Part shown: positions 1 to 8,627 of the stretch, in pieces
Layout: each line of letters begins with the position of its first letter
Numbering within the stretch: position 1 is the stretch's first letter
Assembly (NCBI GenBank): GCA_040222855.1
Contig: JAVKCD010000025.1
Coordinates: forward strand, 62,001-126,000
Direction of reading: 5' to 3'
Length of the DNA: 64,000 nucleotides
DNA from: Phycisphaeraceae bacterium
Lineage (GTDB): Bacteria > Planctomycetota > Phycisphaerae > Phycisphaerales > Phycisphaeraceae
The notes under the pieces: generated by a model
Databases searched by the model: none
What the model saw: the letters and a program-made list of their open reading frames with translations, nothing else
Told to the model about the DNA's origin: nothing
Translations under genes and position numbers: made by a program

Positions 1-2478
1 CACGCTATTGAGCCCGCCGATGCTCCCGTAACGCCCCATCAGCAGGTCCCGAAAAGCCACCTTGGCGTGTTGCGTAGGCGCGGACGCCAGAGCCGCCAGC
101 CCGACGTCAATGTCCTGCGTCGAGGAACGCGTCCACGACAGCTCGTTGTGAACGAAATAGCCCAGCAGCCACGGATCGCTCAGGCTCTTGCCGGTCTCCT
201 CGAGAATCCGATTGATGACATTCGTGCGGTACTGCGGGTCAAAATAATCCGGGAAGGTGCCCACCCCGTTGATCAGCGACGCGTTAGGCGGAAACAGCAC
301 GATCGTGTAAGGCGTCCGACTCTGAAGATAAACATCCTCATCCGAAAACCCGCCGATCGTGTTCATGCCCCAGCTCCGCAGCCGGTCGTGGGCGAGACTC
401 TGGCTGATGGCCTCCCAGTCGCTGCCGTAACGCTCCAACGCGTTGCTAGCGTAGAAGTTCATCGTCAGCGGGAAACTGCCCTGATAGGCACCAGAAGTCA
501 CTGCCGATGTCTCGACCCGGAGAAACTCCGCTGCCGGGTCGCCCGGCAGCGGGAGACCCGCGAAGTAGTGCTCACGTCCCGTCACGCCGGTCTTCACCGC
601 CGCCGCGCCGCCCCCAAGCCGTTCCGGGTCACTGACGCCGGTAAGACCATGCGAGAAGAACAGCCGCCCCTCGGGGTCCACCAGCCACCAGCGGTCCCCA
701 AGCTTCTCCGTACGAAAGTAACCCGTCGCCGTGAGCTGCGGACCGCTCGCCCAACCGCCGTAAACATTGAAATCACCGGGACCCGGATGGGCCAGCAAAT
801 CGGCGGCCTCGAGCGTCACTCGGTCCGCCAGGTCCTGAGAAGAGGTCACCTTCTCCGGCCAACTCATATACCGATACTGACCGAACGGATCGATAAAGGG
901 AAAGAAACCCGCCGGATAGAGCCCGCTGGCATAAGGTGATTCCGGGCCCTGCGCCATCGCGAAGATCGCCCCCTCCGGATCGGGCAGGAGCATCAGCGAA
1001 TCCGCGAGCACCACGTCGGCCCACCGACTCCCCAGCCTCAGCTCGTCAAAAGCAACACTACCCTGACCCTGGAACCGAGTCACCGCCACGCGATCGAAGC
1101 CCAGATCGAACGTAGCGATCACCGCGTCCGGCTGGCCCGGCACCAACCCGAGGTCGGGGTTCTGCCAGACGCTGATCGTGTCCGCTCCCTCAGCAAAGTC
1201 AACGCGGAGCACAAAAAGCTGAGGATCGTCGCTGTATCCACCAAGCGCAACCCCATCCGACGCCTCGGCACCGACCAGCAACCGGAAGTCCTGCCCATCA
1301 CCGGGGCTGAAAATACGCAACTGACGCTTGTCCTGAGTCACGCCGCCGTCATACAGCGAAAAGGTCGCTAGCGGAGCATCCAATCCGCTGACCTCCAGCA
1401 GGAAGGACAGATACAGTGGGGACCCGTCAAGCGACGTCGTCAGTCGACCACCCTCCGCCAGATAGTTCCCAAGCGGACCGTTGTTCCCGTCCAGCAGCAC
1501 CCTCGAGACGACATCCGTGCCGTTCAGCACCACCCGATTAAGACCCGCCTCACCGTAGCCGGGGTAGCTCAGGCTCCCCGCAGCCAGCGTGGCGCTGCCA
1601 AGCGTCGCCCACGAACCGTCATAGCCCGGCGTGTAGCCGGCTATCCCGTCCAGAGAGGACCCCGCGGGGTAATCAAGGTTCGCAAAGCCCTCCGCAGAGA
1701 GCGGGACGCCCGGCAGCAACACCAGTGACCCCGGGTCGGTCACCGAAGACCAGGTCTCACCCATCCGCCACTCATCAAACGCAACCGTCCCGGACCCACC
1801 AAAACGTGACAGCGCCAGTCGATCAAAAGACAGGTCATAAGAAAACTGCGCCTGCGGGGCCGGCTCCGGGGAACCGGCCACCGGGTCCTGCCAGACACTC
1901 AGGGTGTCGTCTCCCTCAGCAAAATCAACACGCACGACAAAAAGATGCACGCCATCGCTGAGTGAACCCAGCGGCTGGGCACCTGCGGTCGAAGGGCCGA
2001 CCGCCACCTGAAAAGTCGGCTGGCTGGAGGAGGTAAAGACCCGAAACACCCGATCGCCGCTGGTCGTGCCATCCTTATAAAGCGATACCGTGGCCGCAGG
2101 ACGACTCGGGCCCGTCACCTGCCATAGAAAACTGAAATAGAGCGGGTTCCCCTCAACCGAGGCACCCAGATCGTTGCCAGGCATCACATAAGACGCCAGC
2201 GGCGACCCCGCCGTCGGATCAAACTGCCGGAACACCAGCGCATTGTCCGCCAGCTCCACCCGCAGATCACCCGTCTCCCCGAAGCCGGCGTACCCAAGAC
2301 TCCCCGCCTCCGTCGTCACCGTCCCGGACCCACCCCAGACCCCTGAGAAACCGTCCACGGTCTCAAGCGTCGCGCTGACCACAGCACCCTCCAGGTACGC
2401 ACCCTCAGCAAAGCCATCCAGCACCAGCGGAACAGCACTCAACATCATCCGGGGCTCAAGGGGTTGTAGCTGAGTCAT
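1..2478 (-). CDS. LEPR-XLL surface protein with GH50-like (beta-agarase type) domain, C-terminus beyond the window
   Basis: The frame is open from the ATG at 2478 to the window edge, giving 826 residues and no stop. The motif LEPRMMLSA at residues 7-15 is the planctomycete LEPR-XLL signature of exported proteins. Two copies of a beta-rich module follow (about residues 35-245 and 280-490), each ending in a stretch like VAFDE.R.G..W. From about residue 575 the protein resembles clan GH-A enzymes of the GH50 agarase type: a GWASGP..TGYFR segment, WWLVDPEGRLFFSHG, RLRSWGMNTIGGFSD, and GYFVHNELSW near residue 778, where the Asn-Glu would be the acid/base. The nucleophile Glu lies beyond the edge. 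In-frame ATGs at 2499, 2544 and 2595 leave the start uncertain; none has a good ribosome binding site. It diverges from two PEP-CTERM genes carrying the same module. The enzyme family is likely; the agar substrate is inferred. Confidence 0.75.
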   Translation of the reverse strand, partial: MTQLQPLEPRMMLSAVPLVLDGFAEGAYLEGAVVSATLETVDGFSGVWGGSGTVTTEAGSLGYAGFGETGDLRVELADNALVFRQFDPTAGSPLASYVMPGNDLGASVEGNPLYFSFLWQVTGPSRPAATVSLYKDGTTSGDRVFRVFTSSSQPTFQVAVGPSTAGAQPLGSLSDGVHLFVVRVDFAEGDDTLSVWQDPVAGSPEPAPQAQFSYDLSFDRLALSRFGGSGTVAFDEWRMGETWSSVTDPGSLVLLPGVPLSAEGFANLDYPAGSSLDGIAGYTPGYDGSWATLGSATLAAGSLSYPGYGEAGLNRVVLNGTDVVSRVLLDGNNGPLGNYLAEGGRLTTSLDGSPLYLSFLLEVSGLDAPLATFSLYDGGVTQDKRQLRIFSPGDGQDFRLLVGAEASDGVALGGYSDDPQLFVLRVDFAEGADTISVWQNPDLGLVPGQPDAVIATFDLGFDRVAVTRFQGQGSVAFDELRLGSRWADVVLADSLMLLPDPEGAIFAMAQGPESPYASGLYPAGFFPFIDPFGQYRYMSWPEKVTSSQDLADRVTLEAADLLAHPGPGDFNVYGGWASGPQLTATGYFRTEKLGDRWWLVDPEGRLFFSHGLTGVSDPERLGGGAAAVKTGVTGREHYFAGLPLPGDPAAEFLRVETSAVTSGAYQGSFPLTMNFYASNALERYGSDWEAISQSLAHDRLRSWGMNTIGGFSDEDVYLQSRTPYTIVLFPPNASLINGVGTFPDYFDPQYRTNVINRILEETGKSLSDPWLLGYFVHNELSWTRSSTQDIDVGLAALASAPTQHAKVAFRDLLMGRYGSIGGLNSV

Positions 2479-2796
2479 ACCTGGGATCAAGCCACTCATA
2501 GACGCCTGGAAACCACATACAGACGCGAACACCGATTCAACCATGGAGTATGACCGCCAGAATGCCGAGTTCAATACCCTATCGCGCAATGCCATTACCC
2601 ATTCGAGTCAGCCAAAGCAGCATCCCCCCAGATTGTCGCAAGTCGGCAATGGTCTTGCGCGATACAACATTGCCCCGGAAGCCTCCCGACGTATAGTCAA
2701 ACTTGAGATTCAATGGCCACCGTCTCCCGAGCGAGATCAACCAGGCCTCAACCTTTCGAACGCCCTCATCTCGGGCATCCCAGGAGGAGAAACATC
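2479..2796. other. Divergent intergenic region between the two surface-protein genes
   Basis: This is about 320 bp between the divergent LEPR-XLL and PEP-CTERM genes. It holds one plausible plus-strand promoter (given separately) and a strong Shine-Dalgarno AGGAGGAG just before 2797. The part near 2480-2600 may encode N-terminal residues of the minus-strand gene if an upstream ATG is used. I see nothing else. Confidence 0.5.
2670..2697 (+). promoter_or_regulatory. Putative sigma70-type promoter for the first PEP-CTERM gene
   Basis: TTGCCC at 2670-2675 and TATAGT at 2692-2697 are separated by 16 bp. Transcription would start near 2704, about 90 nt before the GTG start at 2797. Found by eye only. 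Confidence 0.4.
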
Positions 2797-3807
2797 GTGA
2801 TCAACCGCAACCCCCACCCCAGCACCCTGTTGTCCTGCTGCCTCTCGACCACACTTGCCATCGGCCTGGTGTCCGCAGGCACAGCGTCCGCGAATCTGAT
2901 TGCCGGCGATTCGTTCCTGACCGGCAACCCAGCCGATGCCGCCAGCGGAGAATACATCACCACTCAGTTCCGCCGCGGCCAGGTCAACGGTGCCGGACAA
3001 GACCCCACCATCCCAGGCTTCACCGGGGCGTGGACCGGCAACGTGACCAGCGGATCACTCGCTGTCGCCCAGTGGACCGCCGAATCGGCACCAACAGGCA
3101 CCACCGCGCCCTACCAGGTCGGCGGCAGAGCACGCTTTGGCGGGTCCAGCGCCGTCAACGGCCTTCAGCGCCGCGTCCAACGCGAACTCTCGCCCTACAC
3201 CCCGGCCTCAACCTACTACATGTCCGTGATCACCCAGATCGCTACCGGCGACCTCGCGGGTGCTCCCGGCTTCGCCGGCGTCGGCTTCACCAATGCCGAT
3301 GCCTCCGTGACCCAGCAGGACGCCAACATGGCCGGGGGCTCGGCGCTCCGCGGACTCCTCATTGGTGCCGCTTCCTCCGATGGCGCGACCACCGACTTCG
3401 TCATCCGACACGTCGGAGCCGCAGGTCTCGTCGATGAGGTCGTCGATGCCGGTATCCCCAACGTCGAGCCGACCCTCACCGTCGTCCGTCTCGACTTCAA
3501 CGACGACCCCGCCAACCCCGCAGGCAACTCCAGGATCAGCGTCTGGCACAACCCGGACTTCACCGCAGCCCTCACCGAGGCCGACGCGACCGCGGACTCG
3601 GCACCCCTCACCTTCCGCACGTTCGCCCTCGACACGATCGGTGATCTCACCCACCTGACCATGACCGGCATCAACTACTCCAAGGCCGCCAGCTTCGACG
3701 AGGTCCGCCTCGCCACCACCTGGGAAGCCGCCGTCCCCGTACCCGAACCGGCTACCGGAGTCCTCGCACTTACCGCACTCCTCGCCGTCAATCGACGCTC
3801 TCGTTGA
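2797..3807 (+). CDS. PEP-CTERM sorting domain protein with lectin-like module (paralogue 1)
   Basis: An exported protein of 336 residues. I chose the GTG at 2797 because AGGAGGAG sits at the right distance and the frame then opens with a signal peptide (hydrophobic stretch ending ...GTASA before NLIAGDSF). The body is one beta-rich module with the phrases FRRGQVNGAGQDPTIPGF and SRISVWHNPDF and a closing SFDE.R..TTWE. The C-terminus has VPEPAT, a hydrophobic segment and NRRSR, the three-part PEP-CTERM signal that family knowledge links to exosortase processing at the cell surface. It is a close paralogue of the next gene and shares its module with the divergent LEPR-XLL protein. Ligand unknown; sugar binding is an inference. 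Confidence 0.85.
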   Translation: MINRNPHPSTLLSCCLSTTLAIGLVSAGTASANLIAGDSFLTGNPADAASGEYITTQFRRGQVNGAGQDPTIPGFTGAWTGNVTSGSLAVAQWTAESAPTGTTAPYQVGGRARFGGSSAVNGLQRRVQRELSPYTPASTYYMSVITQIATGDLAGAPGFAGVGFTNADASVTQQDANMAGGSALRGLLIGAASSDGATTDFVIRHVGAAGLVDEVVDAGIPNVEPTLTVVRLDFNDDPANPAGNSRISVWHNPDFTAALTEADATADSAPLTFRTFALDTIGDLTHLTMTGINYSKAASFDEVRLATTWEAAVPVPEPATGVLALTALLAVNRRSR

Positions 3808-3857
3808 CCAGACCTCACGCCCATACTTCGCCCATGGAATCACAAGGAAGGATGACC

Positions 3858-5219
3858 ATGTCTCAGATCAAGCCTGCACTCACTGGCGGATGGTTGGCCG
3901 CCGCACTGCTCATCGCCGGGTTGGTGTCCACCGACGCACGCGCCACGCTGATCGCCGCCGACTCGTTCTTCGGCGCCATCCCCGGGGACCCAGCCCTCGG
4001 CGAGTACGACCAGACCACCTTCAAAAACCAGTTCCGCCGTGGACAGACCAACGGTGCCGGACAGGACCCCACGATCCCAGGCTTCATCGATCCCTGGTCC
4101 GGCAACGTCACCAGCGGGTCTCTCGGTGTCGCTCAGTGGACCGCCGAGGTAGACGGCATCTTCGCAGACACCAACCTCCTCTCCGAAGGCGGTCGCGCAC
4201 GCTTCGCCGGCGTCGATAACCTCCAACGCCGAGTCCAACGCCAGCTCAGCCCCTACACACCCGCCGACACCTACTACTACTCGCTCATCTCACAGGTCAC
4301 CACCGGTGACACCGGACTCGACGGGTTCGTGGGCATCGGCTTCACCAACACCGGACCCACCGTCAGCCTGACCGACGCCAACCTCGTCGGCGGGTCCGAC
4401 CTCCGCGGCTTCCTCGTCGGTCCCGCCGCCAACGGCTCATCCACCGACTACGTCGTCCGTCACGTCGGCTCCTCAGGCGTCCTCCAGAACGACATCATCC
4501 TCCCCGACATCATCCAGAACGATGAGTTCGGCTCACCCTTTGTACGCCACACGGTCCTGCGCATCGACTTCAACGATGACCCACTCAACCCCGCAGGCAA
4601 CTCAAAGCTCACCGTCTGGCAGGACCCCACCGACCTCGCCTCGGAATCCGCTGCCACCGCATCTGTCACACCCATCGAGTTCCGTACCTTCGCGCTGGGC
4701 AGCAACGCTGACATCACCCATCTCACGATGACCGGCATCGACTACTCACGACCCGCCAGCTTTGACGAACCACGATTCGGCACAACTTGGGAGGCCGTTA
4801 CTCCTCTCAACGCGCTCCCCGGCGACTTCGACGCCGACACCGACATCGACGCCGATGACATCGACCTGCTCACAGCCGCCATCGCAGCTGGATCCGCCGA
4901 CACAATCTACGACCTCGACGGCTCCACCACCATCGACGCCGCCGACCTCGATGAGATGATCCTCAATCTCCTCGGGACCTTCTTCGGCGACACCAACCTC
5001 GACCTCGCCGTCGATCTCATTGACCTCTCCGCCCTCGCCACCAACTTCGGTCAGACCAGCGGTTGGGCTGGCGGAAACTTCAACACCGACACGATCGTCG
5101 ATCTCATCGACCTCTCCCTGCTCGCCACCAACTTCGGCGCAGGAACCGTGGTCCTGCCCGAACCATCTATGGCCCTGATGCTCCTGGGCATTCTGCCAGC
5201 GCTCGCTCGACGTTCTTGA
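3858..5219 (+). CDS. PEP-CTERM protein with lectin-like module plus dockerin-type repeats (paralogue 2)
   Basis: An exported protein of 453 residues. The ATG at 3858 follows AAGGAAGG by six bases and opens a signal peptide ending near DARA. Its N-terminal module is nearly the same as that of the upstream gene (FRRGQTNGAGQDPTIPGF, GNVTSGSLGVAQWTAE, KLTVWQDP, SFDE.RFGTTWEAV). It then adds about 100 residues of Asp-rich repeats: GDFDADTDIDADDIDLL, DLDGSTTIDAADLDEM, GDTNLDLAVDLIDLSALATNFG and a second VDLIDLSLLATNFG. These are dockerin/EF-hand-like calcium-binding loops. It ends with LPEP, a hydrophobic segment and ARRS, a PEP-CTERM signal. It looks like a tandem duplicate that gained or kept the dockerin part. 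Calcium binding and partner docking are inferences. Confidence 0.85.
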   Translation: MSQIKPALTGGWLAAALLIAGLVSTDARATLIAADSFFGAIPGDPALGEYDQTTFKNQFRRGQTNGAGQDPTIPGFIDPWSGNVTSGSLGVAQWTAEVDGIFADTNLLSEGGRARFAGVDNLQRRVQRQLSPYTPADTYYYSLISQVTTGDTGLDGFVGIGFTNTGPTVSLTDANLVGGSDLRGFLVGPAANGSSTDYVVRHVGSSGVLQNDIILPDIIQNDEFGSPFVRHTVLRIDFNDDPLNPAGNSKLTVWQDPTDLASESAATASVTPIEFRTFALGSNADITHLTMTGIDYSRPASFDEPRFGTTWEAVTPLNALPGDFDADTDIDADDIDLLTAAIAAGSADTIYDLDGSTTIDAADLDEMILNLLGTFFGDTNLDLAVDLIDLSALATNFGQTSGWAGGNFNTDTIVDLIDLSLLATNFGAGTVVLPEPSMALMLLGILPALARRS

Positions 5220-5227
5220 TCACCATC

Positions 5228-5262
5228 CCGTAGCGGCATCGAACAGGTGTCGCTACGGATTT
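5228..5262 (+). terminator. Hairpin terminator after the PEP-CTERM pair
   Basis: CCGTAGCG at 5228-5235 and CGCTACGG at 5251-5258 form a perfect 8-bp stem with a 15-nt loop, followed by ATTTCTCC. The T-tract is short, so termination may be weak. Confidence 0.5.
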
Positions 5263-5310
5263 CTCCCCACACCGGGTCATCCCTATCCGTCCGTTTGCGG
5301 AGCTTGTTCC

Positions 5311-6939
5311 ATGCCCTCACAGGCACAAAACACCCATCAACCACACCTCGGCCACGACCTGATCGTCTACGGCGGCACCGCCGCCGGGGTCCTCGCCGCC
5401 GTAGCTTCCGCCCGTGAAGGCCTCAGCACCCTCCTGCTTGAACCAGGCGATCATCTTGGTGGCATGGTCTCAGGCGGCCTGGGCGCAACCGACGCCGGGA
5501 CCCCCGAAGCCATTGGCGGTCTCGCACGCGAGGTCTTCAACCGCCTCGGAGAGCACTACGGACTCGACGGACCCGCCTGGACACACGAACCCTCCGCCGC
5601 CGAGCACGTCTTTCGTGAGATGCTCAAAGAGGCTGGCGTCACCGTCCGCTTTCGTACGCGACTTCACGAGAACCAACCCCCCGAGAAGATCGAGGCCACA
5701 CTCGCATCTATCACCACCCAAACAGGCGAGCGATTAACCGCCCACCAGTTCATCGATGCCACCTACGAGGGCGACCTGATGGCCGCCGCAGGCGTCAGCT
5801 ACCGCGTCGGCCGGGACTCGATCGACGCCTACAACGAGCCGAAATCAGGCATCCGCCCGCCGGTTCACTTCGGCGTCTCAGCCCACGACGACCACGGCCT
5901 GCTGCCCGACATCGCCGACGAGCCCTACGGCGACATCGGCGCAGCCGACCACCGCGTCATGGCATACACCTATCGCCTCTGCCTGACACGAAACCCCGAC
6001 AACCAAATCCCCTTCGACAAACCCCACGGCTACGACAGACGCCGCTACAGCCTCCTTACACACGTCCTGGCCAAGGCCCCCGATGCCCGCTTCCTCGACA
6101 TGATCCTCCCCGTCGACCTGCCCAACGGCAAGATCGACGCCAACAACCGGCCCGGACTCATCGTCTCCACCAACCTCCACAACGGCAGCTGGGAATACCC
6201 CGAGGCCTCATGGAACAGACGCGATGCCATCGCTCACGATCACCAGACATACGTCCGCGGCTTCTTCTACTTCCTCGCCAACGATCACGCCGTCCCCCCG
6301 CAACTCCGCTCCGAAGCCGCTCAGTGGGGACTCGCGGCAGATGAGTTCACCGACACCGACGGATGGCCCCACCAACTCTACGTACGCGCTGGCCGAAGAA
6401 TGATCGGCGAGCACGTCATGACCGCCCACGACATGCTCACCCACACTTCCAAGCCCGATGCCGTGGCCATGGGAAGCTACTTCCTCGATTCCCACCGCTG
6501 CCGACGGATCGTCATGCCCAGCGGTGAAGTCGCCACCGAAGGTGGTGTCGGCGGCGAAACAACACCCTATGACATCCCCTATCGATGCATCACACCGCTG
6601 GCCGCCCAGGCCACCAACCTCACCGTTCCGGTCTGCCTCTCATCCTCATCCGTTGCCTGGTGCTCACTCCGCATGGAACCCATCTTCATGGCCTTGGGTC
6701 ACGCCGCAGGCCTGGCCGCCGCCATCGCATGCCGCTCTGATCGTCCGGTCCAGGCCCTCGATAGGGCTCAACTGCAGCAGAAACTCCGAGAAAATAATCA
6801 GGTCATCAGCCAATCCGGACTCTCCGCCATGCGTGAACACCAGCATCAGCCGCTGGGCGCACCTCAGGTCACCGTTCGTGCCGACACCGCTCGCCAGGTC
6901 CTGCGTGACCCACGCACGTCAGACACAAGACAGCGATAA
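5311..6939 (+). CDS. FAD-dependent oxidoreductase (FAD_oxidored family)
   Basis: A protein of 542 residues with an N-terminal dinucleotide-binding fold: DLIVYGGTAAGVLAAVASAREG, then LLLEPGDHLGGMVSGGLG, a phrase typical of the FAD_oxidored family. ATYEGDLMAAAGVSYRVGR and a C-terminal FMALGHAAGLAAAIA stretch fit the same family. GGAG stands nine bases before the ATG. No signal peptide is visible, so it is probably cytoplasmic. Family members often sit in polysaccharide-utilisation loci but their substrates are mostly unknown, and nothing here fixes the reaction. It follows the PEP-CTERM pair after a hairpin and is probably a separate unit of the same locus. Confidence 0.85.
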   Translation: MPSQAQNTHQPHLGHDLIVYGGTAAGVLAAVASAREGLSTLLLEPGDHLGGMVSGGLGATDAGTPEAIGGLAREVFNRLGEHYGLDGPAWTHEPSAAEHVFREMLKEAGVTVRFRTRLHENQPPEKIEATLASITTQTGERLTAHQFIDATYEGDLMAAAGVSYRVGRDSIDAYNEPKSGIRPPVHFGVSAHDDHGLLPDIADEPYGDIGAADHRVMAYTYRLCLTRNPDNQIPFDKPHGYDRRRYSLLTHVLAKAPDARFLDMILPVDLPNGKIDANNRPGLIVSTNLHNGSWEYPEASWNRRDAIAHDHQTYVRGFFYFLANDHAVPPQLRSEAAQWGLAADEFTDTDGWPHQLYVRAGRRMIGEHVMTAHDMLTHTSKPDAVAMGSYFLDSHRCRRIVMPSGEVATEGGVGGETTPYDIPYRCITPLAAQATNLTVPVCLSSSSVAWCSLRMEPIFMALGHAAGLAAAIACRSDRPVQALDRAQLQQKLRENNQVISQSGLSAMREHQHQPLGAPQVTVRADTARQVLRDPRTSDTRQR

Positions 6940-7068
6940 ACGCAACATGCGCCACGCAGAATACCGGGTAGCCAGAAGCCGCCTGCTGCTTGCAGGCACC
7001 TAATCTATCGCTGGGATGAGCTTGCGCAAACCCTATCCAAGACTGGCGTTTCGTGTGTCAGCGGGGGT

Positions 7069-7117
7069 CGATCTCAGATATGTCGATGAGTCTCTGCGCC
7101 TCACGGGTCTGAGATCG
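7069..7117. repeat. 10-bp inverted repeat upstream of the insertion element
   Basis: CGATCTCAGA at 7069-7078 is matched by TCTGAGATCG at 7108-7117, a perfect inverted repeat with a 29-nt spacer. It lies in the gene-free stretch after the oxidoreductase gene. It could be a regulator site or a trace of another element. Confidence 0.4.
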
Positions 7118-7303
7118 GTGTCTCCCGCCTGAATCTATATAGAAGGTCAATCTGGGGCGAGTTCTCTCGAGATTTAGCTTGCTGGATCCCCACCGCGGTG
7201 GTCCAGGAGATTGTTGTGGGTCTCAAGAGGCCTAAGTGATGTCCGATGTGTCCGGCTTGGGGCAGGGTGGTTACCAGCTAAATACCTCATATGCCTTATC
7301 TTA

Positions 7304-7335
7304 CCGATGTCCGTGGGTACTGACCCGGACATCGG
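7304..7335 (+). promoter_or_regulatory. RNA hairpin overlapping the transposase ribosome binding site
   Basis: CCGATGTCCG at 7304-7313 pairs perfectly with CGGACATCGG at 7326-7335. An inner GGGT/ACCC pairing is also possible. The last two G of the stem are the first bases of the Shine-Dalgarno GGAGGAG (7334-7340) of the transposase. A folded transcript would hide part of the ribosome binding site. Confidence 0.55.
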
Positions 7336-7346
7336 AGGAGAAGAGC

Positions 7347-8585
7347 ATGTCTCAGGCAGATCAGCGATCGATCTGGGTATTGATTGATGCCATTTCCGTG
7401 TTATTCGCGCAGGCGTACATGGCATCGAGAGCACGAGCCGTGGGTATACCCTCGTCGATGACCCGGGTTCAGGCACAGCGAGATCATGCCTATTCAGACT
7501 CTGTCCTTCTCGAGCGAGAGCTCGCCATCTTCCGGGGTCACCGCCAGAATCGGCCCGCTAAGCAGCGTCTTCACTACACCCCAAAAGAACGCGCCGAGAT
7601 CCTCCAGTTGATGAGGCTGCGCGGCTGGTCCGCCAAGCAGACAGCTGCTCGATTCGTGGTTCATCCCAACACGATCCGCAACTGGAGAAGGGCGGTCAGA
7701 GAGAAGCACCGGGCACAGGATGTGGTGGGCTCACCGCCCTGGAACAAGCTGCACGCCGGTGTGCGCTGGCTGGTCCACGAGATCCGATCCCTCTGCCCAG
7801 AGCGAGAGTTCGGAACCCGAACCATGGCTCGCTACATCATGAGGGCTGGGATTCAGATCAGCAGGGCCTCAGTTCTTCGGATTCTTGAGGAAGAGCGTCG
7901 GCCTCGTCCATCGGACTGTACCTCTTCAACTGAATCAGAACGAACTGCCCCCAACCACTTCTTCCAGCCACCGGGACCGAATCATGTCTGGCACATGGAC
8001 ATGACTATTCTCAAGATGCTCTGGCTGCGCTTCGAGGTCGCCGCCATTGTGGATGGGTTCAGCCGGAAGATCATGGCCTTAAAGATCTTCAGATCGAGCC
8101 CGAACACAGACCAGTTGCTGGCTTTGATCGACGAAGTATCGGGGCTGGCGGGCTTGCCCCGATACTTCGTCACCGATAGAGGAGGGCAGTTCCAGAAGCG
8201 GTTCAGGGATGAACTCAGACGTCGAGGCGTCAAGCACACCCGTGGCAGGGCTCAGACCTGGCAGTTCAACGCCAAGATCGAGAGGCTGTTCTGGAGCCTT
8301 AAGAGCTGGTGGCGGGTGTCCCTAATGGTGCCGAACATCGAGACGATTCAGGCACGCCTGGACGCCTACACCACGTGGCACAATCACTTACGGCCGCACG
8401 CAGCGTTGGGTACGTTGACGCCAAGCGAAGCGGCCAGCGGAGCCTCGACTCCAGACCCGCTTCGCTACACGGAAACAGGTGAGATCGAACCCGTGATCAG
8501 GGTCAGGCGACAAAACGTCCGCGGCGACCCGAGATTGCTCTTCCCAGACATCCGAGTGCGACCCAAAGTGGATTTTGCGGCCTGA
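7347..8585 (+). CDS. Integrase-core (rve) DDE transposase
   Basis: A protein of 412 residues. The ATG at 7347 is set by GGAGGAG seven bases upstream. An N-terminal helix-turn-helix (YTPKERAEILQLMRLRGWSAKQTAARF then HPNTIRNW) precedes an integrase core with the acidic residues in WHMDMTI, VTDRGGQFQ and NAKIERLFWSLK, as in IS3/IS481-type enzymes. YTTWHNHLRPHAALG.LTPSEA is the usual C-terminal part of that core. It is the only gene between two 24-bp inverted repeats, with no second frame or frameshift signal as in classic IS3. All three acidic residues are present, so it may be active. Confidence 0.9.
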   Translation: MSQADQRSIWVLIDAISVLFAQAYMASRARAVGIPSSMTRVQAQRDHAYSDSVLLERELAIFRGHRQNRPAKQRLHYTPKERAEILQLMRLRGWSAKQTAARFVVHPNTIRNWRRAVREKHRAQDVVGSPPWNKLHAGVRWLVHEIRSLCPEREFGTRTMARYIMRAGIQISRASVLRILEEERRPRPSDCTSSTESERTAPNHFFQPPGPNHVWHMDMTILKMLWLRFEVAAIVDGFSRKIMALKIFRSSPNTDQLLALIDEVSGLAGLPRYFVTDRGGQFQKRFRDELRRRGVKHTRGRAQTWQFNAKIERLFWSLKSWWRVSLMVPNIETIQARLDAYTTWHNHLRPHAALGTLTPSEAASGASTPDPLRYTETGEIEPVIRVRRQNVRGDPRLLFPDIRVRPKVDFAA

Positions 8586-8627
8586 AATGGCTGCAGGGCG
8601 GAGCACAACAATCTGCTGGACCCCCGC

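Larger units (their letters stand above)
7195..8627 (+). mobile_element. Insertion element with 24-bp terminal inverted repeats and one DDE transposase
   Basis: The left end (7195-7218) and the reverse complement of the right end (8604-8627) match at 22 of 24 positions; the core is GGTCCAG, one variable base, then AGATTGTTGTG. They enclose about 1.43 kb with a single transposase gene of the integrase-core type. I found no clear target-site duplication (left flank CCACC, right flank TCCAG). The right end abuts the remnant of a serine recombinase gene, so the element probably inserted into it or deleted its 5' part. Confidence 0.8.

Noticed and set aside
67-939. 290-codon plus-strand frame at the left edge
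   Set aside because: It is antisense to the GH50-like domain of the LEPR-XLL gene, which has recognisable motifs.
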